DNA from: Plazaster borealis
Lineage: Eukaryota; Echinodermata; Asteroidea; Forcipulatida; Labidiasteridae
Assembly: GCA_021014325.1 (NCBI GenBank)
Contig: CM037472.1
Span: 34,434,234-34,498,233 of the forward strand
Direction: 5' to 3'
DNA: 64,000 bases
The notes beneath the pieces were generated by a model. It did no database searches and was not told the origin of the DNA. It was given only the letters and a program-made list of their open reading frames with translations. Each line of letters begins with the position of its first letter. Position 1 is the stretch's first letter. A program made the translations under genes and the position numbers. Below, in pieces: positions 34,243 through 45,429 of the stretch.

Positions 34243-35170
34243 CAGTATAGTCACTCAGCCACCCCCAAGTGAAACACTGTAACTTTGGGTCGGAGGAAAC
34301 GCTCATTCTACACGTATGATGGGCAATTCAAATACATGTGTTTAACAACTTCATAGCTCAGTTTTTAATTTTCTCCGTTCACAGTTGAGTTGTTAACGCT
34401 ATTTATAGTTATAATGATGATACACTATCAATTCTACCAACAAACCTATTGGATATTAACACAAGGGAAATTTTGTTCCATGGTTGATGTGTATACATGG
34501 TGTGGTCCACGTTATTTAGAAGGGTTTTTTTTAAATTAAATTGTTCAGAGTGTGGGTTGGGTTTCCGTGTCTTGTTCATGTTTATTGTGACAAAATTTCA
34601 AATGCCAAGGATCTATAACCATGTGAATTAAATAAAACAAATTATTAAATGTGTCGTTCGTAAATTGTCGCAGATAGTCACTCGGTGAAATCTGGCTTCT
34701 CCCAAACAGTGGTCCGAAGACCAAATGCCAGTTATAACTTGTCAGGACCAGTCTAAATACGGTCCAAGTTATAGCCTGCCCGATATGGGGCAGAGGGTCC
34801 CCCCCCCCCCAATGTTCCCATACTATAACACACTATTTTTCTCTTGTATAGAACTCCCCCCCCCCAAAAAAAAAAAAAAAAATCCTCAAAAGAATTCCTG
34901 AGATTCCAAACACAATAAAGACACAATAGGGGGGGGGGGCTACAGGGGTCCAAGTGGTCCGGCTGGCTATACTTGAGTTCATCCAAAAAGTTACAATGTA
35001 AACCACTGCCTGCACGAATTGTTCATGTTTCAAACTGAGGTACCATACAAAATGACAGTGTTGAAAGAAAACCGTAAAAACTGTGGACCAGTGGAAAGGC
35101 TGGCGGACTATTGAAATGTCAAACTAACTGGTCCCGCTGGCCAGTCACAGAACAAATGAAAGGCAAACCC
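34243..35170. other. Intergenic DNA with C/G and A homopolymers
   Basis: Homopolymers near 34798-34810, 34856-34881 and 34929-34939. No domain or TIR recognised. Confidence 0.45.
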
Positions 35171-35176
35171 TGATTC

Positions 35177-35310
35177 CATAAGCGTAAGAGGACTCTTTGG
35201 TTAAGGGCGGGCAGATGGGTTGATTTGCCTGAAATAGTACACAGATACAAACATAACTACCAATTTCTAACACCGCAAAAAGAAGTCTTCTTTTTGTTTG
35301 GCTTTCTCTG
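35177..35310 (+). repeat. Dispersed repeat, also at 20225-20360
   Basis: GCGTAAGAGGACTCTTTGGT, GGTTGATTTGCCTGAAAT, GTACACAGATACAAACATAA and GGCTTTCTCTG correspond in order to the copy at 20 kb. Confidence 0.55.
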
Positions 35311-35347
35311 GCAAATTTGTTTTCTTAAAGCTGAATTTGGGAGTGCA

Positions 35348-35485
35348 GGGGTCGATTTCACAAAGAGATACGACTAGTCATCTGAAGTTAGGACCAGTAA
35401 CTGGTCTTAACTTAAGACTAGTCCTATCTCTTAGCATTGCCTAGGACTTGTCCCAAGTTAGGAAGAGTTTTGTGAAATCGACCCC
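35348..35485. mobile_element. 138-bp foldback MITE, GGGGTCGATTTCACAAA ends
   Basis: GGGGTCGATTTCACAAA on the left and TTTGTGAAATCGACCCC on the right are perfect reverse complements (17 bp). The inner parts (ACTAGTC, AAGTTAGGA / TTAAGAC, CTAGTCCTATCTCTTAG) also pair partially. No coding capacity. Confidence 0.85.
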
Positions 35486-35744
35486 AGTTCCCTTGCCTCC
35501 CTGGGTCGTACACCTAAGTCTGACTCTGCCACAGTGCACGCTATATAGTGTATTGCTGTAATTCTTTATGAATTTTTCATTCACTTTTGGACAATTTAGT
35601 TTTCTATTCTTAGATTTGTAAATGTCATCACGTGCATCCATGTCTCGGTTGTCGCTGTTTTTAATTTAAAATAAAGATTAAATTTAGTATAGACATACAG
35701 TAGGCATATACCTTGTTTGTAACAACAATTACATCTCTTTCAAT

Positions 35745-36617
35745 ATTGCAACGCCAAATATAATGTGACTCATCTATCTGTGGAATTGTCTACCTTTGAA
35801 ATACTGTTATTTGAATTTGTTTGTTCTTCATAAACTATTGTGTTTTAAGGATACAAAAATAGAAAGTAAGAAAATAAGATATACATTTGCGAGACCTTTT
35901 ATCGTACATAATGCAGTGGTGTAAAAAAAAAACCACCAACAAAAAAACAAAAAACTGAGGCTTAGAGAAAACAATCTGGCCCCGTTTTGGTACAAATTGA
36001 AATCGGATGCCATGATTATATTGGGATACAGGGGACAGTCAAAGATGAATGGAAGCTTGAGCCGTGTCCGAATTGGCGACTACAGCTACGGCTACGGCTA
36101 AATTTTCACGTCATCATGCATTGAAGTATAGCACCTCTATAGCAACACCCTTAGCAACAGTCGTAGCCGTAGCTGTAGCCGCCAATTCGGATACGGCCTT
36201 AGTGAAGGTCAAACATAGACAGGACTGCGCAGGACTGCATATTCTTGCAACGCCAAACATGTAACTCAACTACATTTTCTGTGGAATTGTCTAACTGTGA
36301 AATACTGTTAGGCCTTTAAGAATTTGTTTGTTCTGCATAAATTATTGTGTTCGCATAAGGATAAACAAAATAGAAAGTAAGAAAATAAATTGCGAGGCCT
36401 TTTATTATACATGTTGCAGTGGTGCAAACAAACAAACCCATCAACAAAAACAAAAACAAAAAACAGAGGCTTAAAGAGAAAACAATCTGGCCCCGTTTTG
36501 GTACAAATTGAAATCGGATGCCATGATTATAATGGGATACAGGGGACATGTCAAAGATGAATGGAAGCTTAGTGAAGGTCAAACATAGACAGGCTACGAA
36601 GGACTGCATATTCTTAT
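35745..36617 (+). repeat. Direct tandem duplication of a 370-bp unit
   Basis: Copy 1 (35745-36245) and copy 2 (36246-36617) share, in order, TGCAACGCCAAA, GTGGAATTGTCTA, TGAAATACTGTTA, AATAGAAAGTAAGAAAATAA, AACAATCTGGCCCCGTTTTG, GTACAAATTGAAATCGGATG, GATGAATGGAAGCTT and AGTGAAGGTCAAACATAGAC. Copy 1 is longer only because it carries the insertion at 36059-36200. No gene. Confidence 0.88.
36059..36200. mobile_element. MITE K, insertion proven by empty site in the sister copy
   Basis: Within copy 1 of the tandem duplication, GGAAGCTT is followed by GAGCCGTGTCCGAATTGGCG..CGCCAATTCGGATACGGC, then CTT and AGTGAAGG. Copy 2 (36563-36578) reads GGAAGCTTAGTGAAGG without interruption. The ends are inverted repeats of about 30 bases (GCCGTGTCCGAATT against GCCGTATCCGAATT). 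A 3-bp CTT flanks both sides, consistent with a 3-bp target duplication as in PIF/Harbinger-type elements. Confidence 0.88.
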
Positions 36618-36834
36618 TGTCTTCGTATGACTTGAACGAAATCCCTCATACTAAATCGACTGTTCAATATCGTTTAAGCTGTATTTTATTCGAAACTTTG
36701 AGTTTCAGAAAAAAAGTGTATTTTCCCCGCGCTGAAGGCCCAAAGAAATGCAATTCGAAATCAACGAAAAGCACAAGCGAAACGTGTGATGCACTCACCA
36801 CGGACTAATTAATCACTCCAGGTTTTTTCCATGG

Positions 36835-36906
36835 TAATGAATTATAAATGACTTCGGGCAATGAATTATTCATGACTTCGGGTAATGAATTATTCATGAC
36901 TTCGGG
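36835..36906 (+). repeat. Three tandem 24-27-bp units
   Basis: ATGAATTATTCATGACTTCG occurs twice and the variant ATGAATTATAAATGACTTCG once, joined by GGCA/GGTA. Each unit contains the small palindrome TGAATTATTCA. Confidence 0.85.
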
Positions 36907-37232
36907 GATTTTCACGAAAGCAAGCCTTTCTGGGCTGTGGAACGCTGATCAAAATAAATTTTGCTCATTAAGAAATGACCTTAATTGATTCTTAATAATT
37001 TTATAGCAATATTATTGTTATACACACTCCTTGAAAGCCAACAACATCAGAATAATTGTTCCCCGCTCAAAGTCCCTATCTCAAAGTGATCGGAGAGTCA
37101 TGTTGTGCAATCATGAGAAGGGCTGGTACTCACGACAGGGTACTCTGTACTGTGCAAATCTTGTGAATATAACAAACATTTGGGACCCGTTAAAGTTGTA
37201 TGACCCGAACTTTGCCGAAATAATTTGTATCT
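36907..37232. other. Intergenic DNA, nothing recognised
   Basis: No supportable feature. Confidence 0.5.
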
Positions 37233-37233
37233 A

Positions 37234-37880
37234 CACTGCAAAAACTGGGGTGCGGTTAAAATTGACACCATGGATGTTGTCATAGATACCGAAGAGAGAA
37301 TCAATAATTAACATCATAGGGTGTTAATTGTTTTGGAAGAAGTTATTCAACACCCTGTTGTATAAATGTTGATTCTTGGTTGGAGTCCGACAACACCCAT
37401 CTGAGCGGATTTTGACAGATGTTACTGCTTCAAAACGAAAAACACAAAACCAACTCTTCGCGTATGCCATGGACAATGCACGAGGTAATGTATTAGGCAA
37501 AATGTTTGAACATGGCTGATGGACGTGAGACAATGTTTGGACCCTGACAATAATTCATTTGTAGTCTTTAACCACTTATCATTGGTGGATTTTGTTTTCG
37601 TGCAATACCTTAAATAAAAGCTTATCCTTTCTCAAATCTATAAAAATAACTATTTGAAATTTGCAAAAAATTGGACCTATGATGATCACCATGGGTGTTG
37701 TCACATATAGATACCAGAGAAAATGTATACCATAGGGTGTTAAAATAATACTAATTTCTGCCAAGAAAATTACATCGGTGTTATTTTAACACCCTATTGT
37801 GTTAATTTTGATTCTCTCTTCGGTATCTATTGTGAGACAACACCCACTGTGTAAATTTTAACTCCCCAGTTTTTGCAGTG
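37234..37880. mobile_element. Family D foldback element(s), CACTGCAAAAACTG ends
   Basis: The outer ends CACTGCAAAAACTGGGG and CCCAGTTTTTGCAGTG are inverted, 647 bases apart. Next to each end lies the family D core (ATTGACACCATGGATGTTGTC left; GAGACAACACCC right). A second copy of the core, ACCATGGGTGTTGTC, sits internally at about 37689-37705. TA precedes the left end. This is either one long element or two family D copies close together with intervening DNA (37400-37670). Confidence 0.7.
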
Positions 37881-39095
37881 TGGTTTTGTTTCCTTCAAAT
37901 TTCAAAGCAAGTTTATAATATAGCTCAGTGGTTCAGTTGTTTATTAAAGTAATCAACTACCAACAGGTTCATTATAAACTGCATTTTTACATTTTTGGTT
38001 ATTTTTCAAATTTACAGCGTAAAATTGTCATTATAGTCAAAAAGAATGCCATCGAAACGAACAATTTGTTATTTTACCATTTTCTGCTCCAAATTGTGTA
38101 AAAACATGCTCCAGATTTTACGAATCAATCTAATTTTTCTAGGCTAACAATTAACAAATTGATCAATCCAGTTATTTGTTAGCAATATATCGCACATTTT
38201 GTCATAGTTGAGGTTCAAGGGATAAACAAATCTATCCCCTCATCTTTTTCGCTTGGTTTGACCAGCAAAGGATAAACAAAAAGTATCCCTTCCACTTTTC
38301 GGCTAGGTTTGAGGAACAAGAAATACAATATTGTGTTTAAAAGTGCATCCGATTCTTACTTTGTTCCTCCAGCAATACTTTATGAAGAAAAGCAGCATGG
38401 TTTTAACATTTTGAAAACAACTTCAAGAAAAATTGCTATATATTACCAACAAAAGTGAAAAATGATTTTTTTTTTTAAATAAAAAATGAACCTGTTGTAC
38501 CGTATGTACCTTACGGACCTAATATCATCGCAGAATCATTGACTGAACCTTAATAAGGGCTGCCAGGAAATGTAATAAAGTCCTTGCTCTGTGGTGATAT
38601 ACCGGTAGGACTGCGCGTACATGGCTACACCTTTTTCTGAAATTGCTAAATTCACATGAAATTTGATCTCAATGTGCATAATAAAAAAGTGTTAGATGTC
38701 AACTGTAGCAAGCCCTGATTGCACTTTGTTATCAATATTGCAATTTTCATAAAGTAGATTTAGGATGGATTTAATGATTAAAGACCCCCAGCTGCAGTAG
38801 GTTGGAGGGACTATAAAACTTCACACCCACGTACGGTGTGCAGTGCGGCGGGAGATTTACCGGTAACGCCGGCGGAATGATTTACTACAGGTTGAACATG
38901 CGAATCATAAAAACTCGGTTCTCTTTTGTGGCTGTAGGCTGGCACTGTTCTTGTTTGTTTGTGAAGAAAATTCGGAGTTAATGCACACTCACCATTCCCA
39001 AATCCAATATCTTTTACAGCATTCTAGTTATGAGATTACGTTTGAAAAACAATTTTCACAGTATATTTTTGTTCAATAACCACACTGTTCATTGT
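37881..39095. other. Intergenic DNA
   Basis: No gene. One imperfect duplicate of about 60 bases lies at 38219-38330: GGATAAACAAATCTATCCCC and GGATAAACAAAAAGTATCCC, each followed by a CTTTTTCGCTTGGTTTGA-like word. Confidence 0.5.
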
Positions 39096-39099
39096 TGTT

Positions 39100-39222
39100 T
39101 GGTTTTCGTTTTTTTGTTTGTTTTTTTTCCCGGTTTTTTTCCCGGTTTTTTCCCCGTTTTTTTTTCGGTTTTTTGCCGTGTTTTTTGTTTGTGTTTTTTT
39201 TTTTGTTTTTTTTTTTGGGGGG
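39100..39222 (+). repeat. T-rich minisatellite with CCCGG spacers
   Basis: Runs of 6-9 T separated by CCCGG, CCCCG, TCGG or GCCG over about 120 bases, ending in a G7 run. The Phe-rich plus-strand and Lys-rich minus-strand frames here are artefacts of this composition. Confidence 0.85.
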
Positions 39223-39935
39223 GCGAAAGTTAACTTTGGAAAATGTTAACATTACCTGTGTTAAACAACGAATGAGCAAAATATGCATCACGTTGACCAG
39301 CTTTTCTATAGAGTGATACATTAATATGCTAGGTCTGATGAGAGCCCCATTGTCTGCGTCTAAACCTATTTAATGCATCCTTTATGTTTATCTGCCTGGT
39401 AATTGAATTTCCTAATAGCCGATAAATTGGTCCTTTTTCGATTCAATGGATCATTTGACTGAGAATAATCGATCAGTCTCAGAAGCCTCATCCCACATTG
39501 CCCAATCAAATTGACCGAGGCCCCATCCAATTGACTGATGTAGAACCCTATAGTTGAAGTCGAACTTAACCTATTTTCCCCGGCCATCACTGCCTTACTG
39601 TAGATATGGTACATGTCCACCCACGTCTTCTGCAATTTTGTTTTGAAAGCTTCGTCAGTCAATTACTGCGACATGTAGGTCGTGGATGACCCAATCAAGT
39701 GCACGTTAACACAGGGACAGATCTATTCCGGATATATTAATGTTGGTGTGTTATAGAGCATAGCTAGGACCTATACTTTGGTAATAACCTCTAAAACAAA
39801 TCGTGTAGTTTCTATGCAAAAGCTTACACTTACTATAAAGATGGTAATGGTGGTATAAGCATCCCTGTCAAATCATTTCGTCTGGAATGCCCCCCCCCCC
39901 CCGTTGCTAAGAAATTAAAACAAGTATGTCGACAA
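39223..39935. other. Intergenic DNA, nothing recognised
   Basis: A minus-strand frame at 39366-39662 has no recognisable domain. Confidence 0.45.
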
Positions 39936-40198
39936 ATTTGAATCTCCTAAACTCGCCTTGAGATTTGACTGATTCAAAGTTCATAGGTGTCCGTTTGTGA
40001 ATGATGCGGCCGGAGATGCGGTTGATACCCACTGTTACCGCGCTAAACGTGGATGGAGTCGACGTTCTTGATGGAAACACCGTAGCAGATTGGTTGCTGT
40101 TTTCTCAACAATAGACACATTGTATTCAGCTGAAACGTTCACGGCTGACTTATATTGTAGCAGTATTGACAATTTGGCATATAAATCAGCATTAGGTT
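39936..40198 (-). mobile_element. Family B dispersed repeat, inverted copy
   Basis: Reads GGTGTCCGTTTGTGAATGAT, GGCCGGAGATGCGGTTGATA, CGCTAAACGTGGATGGA, CAATAGACACATTGTATTCA and GCTGAAACGTTCACGG, the reverse complement of the family B order. Confidence 0.75.
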
Positions 40199-40352
40199 GA
40201 CAAAAACCGTTTACCTTTAAAGGCCCTGTACACTATTGGTAAGATCGAAAAACACAAATGTTCACAGATTCACACACAACTTACATGATTTAAAGTAAGT
40301 AATGGTTGAAAGTGTTCCTTAAAATATTTCTGCCTAAAATAATATCGTTTCT

Positions 40353-42190
40353 CATGGGCGTCACCCCAAGTTTTCAAGGGTGGGGGACACAATATCAAAT
40401 GTCCCCCATGTTTTTCGCCCATGCCGTTATTACATTAGTGTAAAAGCCGGACAAGTGGACTAAAACGCATGCTATATCTCCTGCTACTTTGAATCACAGC
40501 GTGATTGGAGACGAACATTTTTCAAAGTGCTCAGATCGACCTTAGATTAATTCTGTAATTTGTACGCCGACCCTCCCACTCTATATACGCTGAGCGCTCT
40601 AACGTAATTTTGCCATTTCCTGGATGTACTTGAACGATGAATATCAGCACAAAGCAATGGGCGTATACACTGCCCTGGACATTGCAAGCAGTCTACTCCA
40701 TGATAAATTTTTATATTCAGCCATCTGCTAGGATGATTACTGGGCCTACATCGTGTCTCTTAAAACAGGACTGGATTGATATTTTCAGCAAGACGCTTGT
40801 TTGTTTGTTTGTTTGTTTGTTTGATTGTTTATTTATTTATTATTTTTTTGGTGCTATGTTTTTTTTGTTTTTTTTTGTTTTTTTCCTTGTATTTTTTCCC
40901 TTTTATTCCCTTGTATTGTATTTGTTGTTCTTGTGTTGTTGAGGTCGAATAATTAACAACAATAATAGCAATATTATTCCAAACACATGCCAGGATCACA
41001 ACTCATTAATTTTTTTTTCTGAGTTTGTTAGTAAAAGATTTGTATTTGTTCTGATAGAGTATTTTAAAGTAGAAACATCCTGTATAACTTAGATATTCTA
41101 TAAAAAAACCAAAAACAAACAACCATGGACTTTACAAGTTTCCTGAACCGAAGCAAAATTGTTAATTTTACAATCCATGAGAGCAGGGGCGGATACAGGG
41201 GGGGGGGCGTGGGCGTCAGCCCCCCACCCCCAAAAAACCCCCAAAAACCTTTTCTATTTTCTGTTTTAGTACTGCCTGTTTAAAAATTAGCCACAAGTGT
41301 GTGTGGTGTAAATTTTTCCCCCAGAGGCAGGATGGATTTCTTTTTCATACTTTGCCATTCACATTTTTTCTTTCTGCCAAAATTAATATTTCATGATATG
41401 TCACTTGTAATTGTTTAGATTTGCAACAATAACATAGCATTTGAAACCTGATGTGCCAATTTGTCCGGGATAATACGACAGTTAGCTTGAATTTGAAAAA
41501 AACGACCTTACCCACTATAGGTTTTTAATGAATATGCATGAAACCAGAGAATGCAGCGACCAGATCCAAACGTGAGATTTGTGGTATTACAATTTTCTTT
41601 GAGCAAAATTAGAAGATTGATATGGATCAAAAGTGCTTATAAAAATTGTGTCTATTTCTCTGTTTTAGGCAAACAGAGGCTTGACTTTTCACCCCTCAAA
41701 AGGCCAAAAGCTCAGAGCTTCCGTGTAGCACGAGTTACCGATGTTCGCCGCTGTCCCATGCATACAAAAGTAAACCAAAAAAATGTCAAAATACTATGAG
41801 GATCTAGCCTTGAATGTTGGTTGTTTAATACCTGGAGCATATAGTATGTAAAAAGACACCTTGAATTGTAGCACGAGTCACAGTGGAATTGCCCATAAGA
41901 ATAATAAACCTATATCATGTATGTTGGTCTTTTATTTAGTTTCGCTTGTTCTATCTCTCTCTGAACCAAGTCCAAGTTTGATATGTAAATAATTATAGCA
42001 AGGAGAGCTTTTCTAGGTCGTTCAAACATGCTAAAGCCCAACAGCTTTAGGGGGCTACGCCCCCTGAACCCCCGCCAAGGGCTTCGCCCCTGGACCCCCA
42101 CCAGGGGCCCTTGAGCGGGCCCCTGGACCCCACCCGGTAAATTATCCTGATGTCCCCCCCCCCACATTTCAAGACGGATTGACGCCCCTG
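40353..42190. mobile_element. 1838-bp non-autonomous hAT-type transposon with 8-bp TSD
   Basis: TCGTTTCT occurs immediately before (40345-40352) and after (42191-42198) the insertion, and only once in the uninterrupted homologue near 51 kb, giving a clean 8-bp duplication. The ends are CATGGGCGTCACCCC and TTGACGCCCCTG, that is CA(G)GGGCGTCA in both orientations, typical of hAT elements. The interior contains CAGGGGCGGATACAGG near 41182, a second hAT-like terminus. It also has T-rich low complexity (40797-40920) and a GC-rich subterminal stretch (42050-42140). No hAT transposase (DDE or BED finger) was recognised. Confidence 0.87.
40797..40920 (+). repeat. (GTTT)n and T-rich low complexity
   Basis: Six or more TTTG units followed by ATTT and T-run sequence. 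It lies inside the hAT-type element and produces a spurious Phe-rich frame. Confidence 0.85.
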
Positions 42191-42414
42191 TCGTTTCTGA
42201 GAAATGAGTAAAACAATAGTTTTTATCACGCGCGATATTTTGAAGAAAAAAAAACCCAGAAAACACATAAGGTCGCTTTTTATATTTTTCTCGTGATCTC
42301 GATGACCAACTGAGCTCAAACTTTCACAGGTTTGTTTGTTCATGCATATGTTGAATCACATAAAATGTGGACACTGATTTTGAGCTGTATACCAAAAGTG
42401 TACAATACCTTTAA

Positions 42415-43120
42415 GTAAGCGTGCCTTTACGGATACAGGAGGCTAAATCCAGTATATCTTAAAACATGTACATGATGCAAATGCTATGCAGCATAATCTA
42501 TATAGGCCTACTAATGATTGTTTAAGTGCACCGCATAAAATTATCTCAGCACACTGTACACCTGCAAAGAGCCCTTAAGTGCCCAGCAAGTTACGGGGGA
42601 GAAGGGTGGGCCTGTACGGACAGTCATTCTTCAAGTCAAATGAGGGGGGGGGGGGCGGGTACCGATATGCATTCTCCCATACGGTAACACACATCCACTA
42701 TTTACTCGTCTTAATTGCCGTGATGCTTTTACTATGATTACAAACATGGGGAAGTGGACTGAATAAATTATGTACCTCTAGTTTGCGTAAAAACGGTGAA
42801 ATTGTCATTAAACTATAGGTGATAACTTGTCAATTTCGGTCGAGCATATTTTTTTAGGGTGTGTGTGTGGGGGGGGGGTGGAAAAAACGCACACCATCAA
42901 ACCTAAAACAATTTATGTTTCGTCAGGTATTTTGTGGCGGGAGCCCCGCCTCCCTCGATCACAACTCTTGCCCCCGCCCCCACAAATGAGATCGAAAATG
43001 GTTCGATGCATTAAAAATCCCCCAACAAAAAAGCAAGAAGAGAAAAGAAAAACAATTTGTTTAAATGTTTTTGCCCCCGCTTGCCACAACCCCCATCCCA
43101 AATGAAAATGTTGTGGTTAT
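42415..43120. other. Intergenic DNA with G and GT runs
   Basis: G runs near 42644-42655 and 42868-42878. No gene recognised. Confidence 0.45.
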
Positions 43121-43405
43121 GTCTGAAGCAGAATATACTGACAGCTATCGCGTAAAATGCAATTATTTCGTCAAAGCCTCTTTGTCTATAAATGGTAAGA
43201 AGAGAAGCCCAGAGTGCCGCTATCTGCGTTTCATTCCGTGCGATACATTGGGAATGATATCCCAAGATGAACGAAATCCCTCCCGGGTTCCATTTTGTTT
43301 AAAATTAGAACAAAGTGTGTGACGCACAGATTGTAAACTAAATCCCCGGGAATCAACTGCATTTTAGTGTTGCACGATATACCAGTGGATATCAATTATG
43401 CAAAT
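43121..43405 (+). repeat. Dispersed repeat W, copy 1
   Basis: GACAGCTATCGCGTAA, ATTTCGTCAAA, TCTATAAATGGTAAGAAG, GTGTGACGCACAGATTGTA, GGGAATCAACTGCATT and GATATCAATT are shared in order with 46150-46415. A frame of 84 codons overlaps it but is not conserved in the second copy. Confidence 0.6.
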
Positions 43406-44180
43406 TGATGCAATCCCCTCAAAAAGTAGATCGTTTATAATTCCACAGAACGTCAAAGCTGAATTATGTTGAATTTGATTGTGAGGCTGTTATCCTCAAC
43501 CCTCTGCACCGCCCGAGTTTGCTGAAACGATGCTTAGTTTTCAGGACTCTTGCAGTAAAGTACTGGACTCGTGGTTTAAATTTCAAAAGATATCCAAGGT
43601 TAATTTTTTAGGCCCTATGTATGGTTTTCGTCTTTTTCGTACATATTGTCATTGAATAACATAATTATTTCCAAGTCAAAGGTGATAGGTCCCTAGGGAA
43701 CAATAAGTGTATCTCTTTAACGGCTACCGGTAATTTTTATGGCCATTATTTTTGCATAAGGACTCAAAATGAACACAATAGATTTTGAAGCCTTTTACCT
43801 GGCATCAAATGCTCATACTGATTAATTGCTAAATCATTAGTTTTTGATAGTAGCATCATGATGAAAGAAAGTTGCATTTTTTGGTTACAAATGAGCGTGG
43901 AATTGGTGAAAGCTACAAAATTTCATCATCATTAGCGTTACAATTTTTACAAGTCATCTGTGAAGGGGGGAATTTTTATTTTATTTTATATAAACGATTG
44001 GCATTGACTTGACCAATACGTACCGTACCACTGACTATCTAGTTTTATTTTGATGTGACTTTCTTTTACTCGGTACACAAGCTGTTGATGAGCGTTTCCT
44101 CCTACCGCATGTTAAAGTGTATTACTTTGGGCAGCTGGGCGGTCCAGTGGCTAAAAGGTTAACACGTTCAATGATACACA
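43406..44180. other. Intergenic DNA, nothing recognised
   Basis: No supportable feature. Confidence 0.5.
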
Positions 44181-44183
44181 CCC

Positions 44184-44311
44184 GGGTCCGATTTCATGGC
44201 TCTGCTAACCGCGGAATTATGCGCTTATGGAGCCCTGTAGGCCCAAAGCACACCAATCTATGGGAAGTAAGCGCATAATTCCGCGGTAAGCAGAGCCATG
44301 AAATTTGGCCA
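44184..44311. mobile_element. Family C foldback MITE, short copy
   Basis: TTTCATGGCTCTGCTAACCG plus CGGAATTATGCGCTTA on the left pair with TAAGCGCATAATTCCG plus CGGTAAGCAGAGCCATGAAA on the right, almost perfectly over 36 bases, with a 45-base loop. Confidence 0.88.
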
Positions 44312-44534
44312 GGATCATTGTGAACCATACTGCGATAGTGGAATAATTTTATTTAATGCAATGATTGTTGTTTACCAAATCTGCCGCAGTTTAAGTTGGA
44401 ATATTGTCTTACGTAACTAACAACTTTTCGCCGCATGAGCCCACTGGGCACACACCCTCGTTGTCTTACATTCAGAGGCGTGTGTGTCCGGTCATTATGG
44501 CTCCCTTTACTTTGGGTCAAGTGCTTTACCGGTA

Positions 44535-44820
44535 CACTCTAAACAAAATGCCGGTCAGAATTGATCCGGATCCGTGTTCATTGGGACCTGACCCATGTCT
44601 GGGTCAGGCTAACCCGGAAACTGGTCAAATCAAAGAAATTTTGACCCGCATTTTGCGTCAATTTGACAAATTTCTGACCAAATGACACAGAAATTGGTCA
44701 AACTGACACAGAATCCGGGTCAAAATCTCTGTTATTTGACCAGTTTCCGGGTCAGAAATGGGTCAGGTCCCCCTGGACCCGGAATCCGGATCAATTCTGA
44801 CCTGGGAGTTTTGCAGGGTG
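44535..44820. mobile_element. Family E MITE (286 bp) between TA dinucleotides
   Basis: Left CACTCTAAACAAAATGCCGG then TCAGAATTGATCCGGAT; right, inverted, CACCCTGCAAAACTCCCAGG then TCAGAATTGATCCGGAT. TA flanks both sides (44533-44534, 44821-44822). The interior repeats TGACCCGGAAACTGGTCAAA-type words in both orientations. Non-coding. Confidence 0.87.
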
Positions 44821-44982
44821 TAAGTGTTTGGTTCTAAGAGTTGAAATTCGGCAACTAATTCTGCAAGTTGAAGTAATGTAATAAACTATCTGAACGCAGA
44901 GTTGATTATAGGCCTATCTATTATTTTGTATTGATTCTTTCGAGTGTTTTCTTGAGTTATCATGTTTGGTCAAAATCATCTG

Positions 44983-45232
44983 GGCCCAATTGCATGGCTC
45001 TGCTTACCGTAAGCACAGAATCGGCGCTTACGGAAGCAGGGAATTCCGCGCTTACGTCAAGGGTATTTCACGAGTAAGCAGGGAAATTTTGTTTGTGCAC
45101 GTGCGTACTCCACGTTACTGGGCATGCTTCCCTCACACAGCTAGCTCAGAAATTTGGCGCTTGCTCAGTAAGTGGAGAATGGTAATTGCAAGCGCAGAAT
45201 TCGGCGGTAAGCAGAGCCATGAAATTGGCCCC
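44983..45232. mobile_element. Family C MITE, longer copy
   Basis: GGGCCCAATTGCATGGCTCT, GCTTACCG and GAATTCCGCGCTTACG on the left mirror GAATTCGGCGGTAAGCAGAG and CCATGAAATTGGCCCC on the right. Same termini as 44184-44311. A related eroded copy seems present at about 52360-52500. Confidence 0.8.
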
Positions 45233-45429
45233 TGGTGGATGGTTAGTAAACCGTAACCAACACATTATGAATCTCGGGGGGGGGGGGCAGATAAGATAAT
45301 AAATATATAAACAAATACAAAATAATAGCTTGTTTTCCGGGATTTCTTTTACAGGATCTTATGACAATGTGCTACAAATATCTTGTTGCCGTACATATAG
45401 ACTGAGTCATTATCAACAGTGACTGGATC

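Larger units (their letters stand above)
40216..42414 (+). mobile_element. Family A-like MITE split by a hAT-type insertion
   Basis: The left piece (40216-40352) and right piece (42191-42414) together match, inverted, the uninterrupted copy at 51489-51824. Shared words include CACTATTGGTAAGATCGAAA, AACTTACATGATTTAAAGTA, CGCGCGATATTTTGAA and CTCAAACTTTCACAGGT. Ends are TTTAAAGGCCCTG and GTACAATACCTTTAA. Confidence 0.88.

Noticed and set aside
39073..39321. Lys-rich minus-strand and Phe-rich plus-strand proteins
   Set aside because: Both are translations of the T-run minisatellite.
41551..41799. 82-codon plus-strand frame inside the hAT-type element as a transposase remnant
   Set aside because: No BED finger, DDE or hAT C-terminal motif could be seen.
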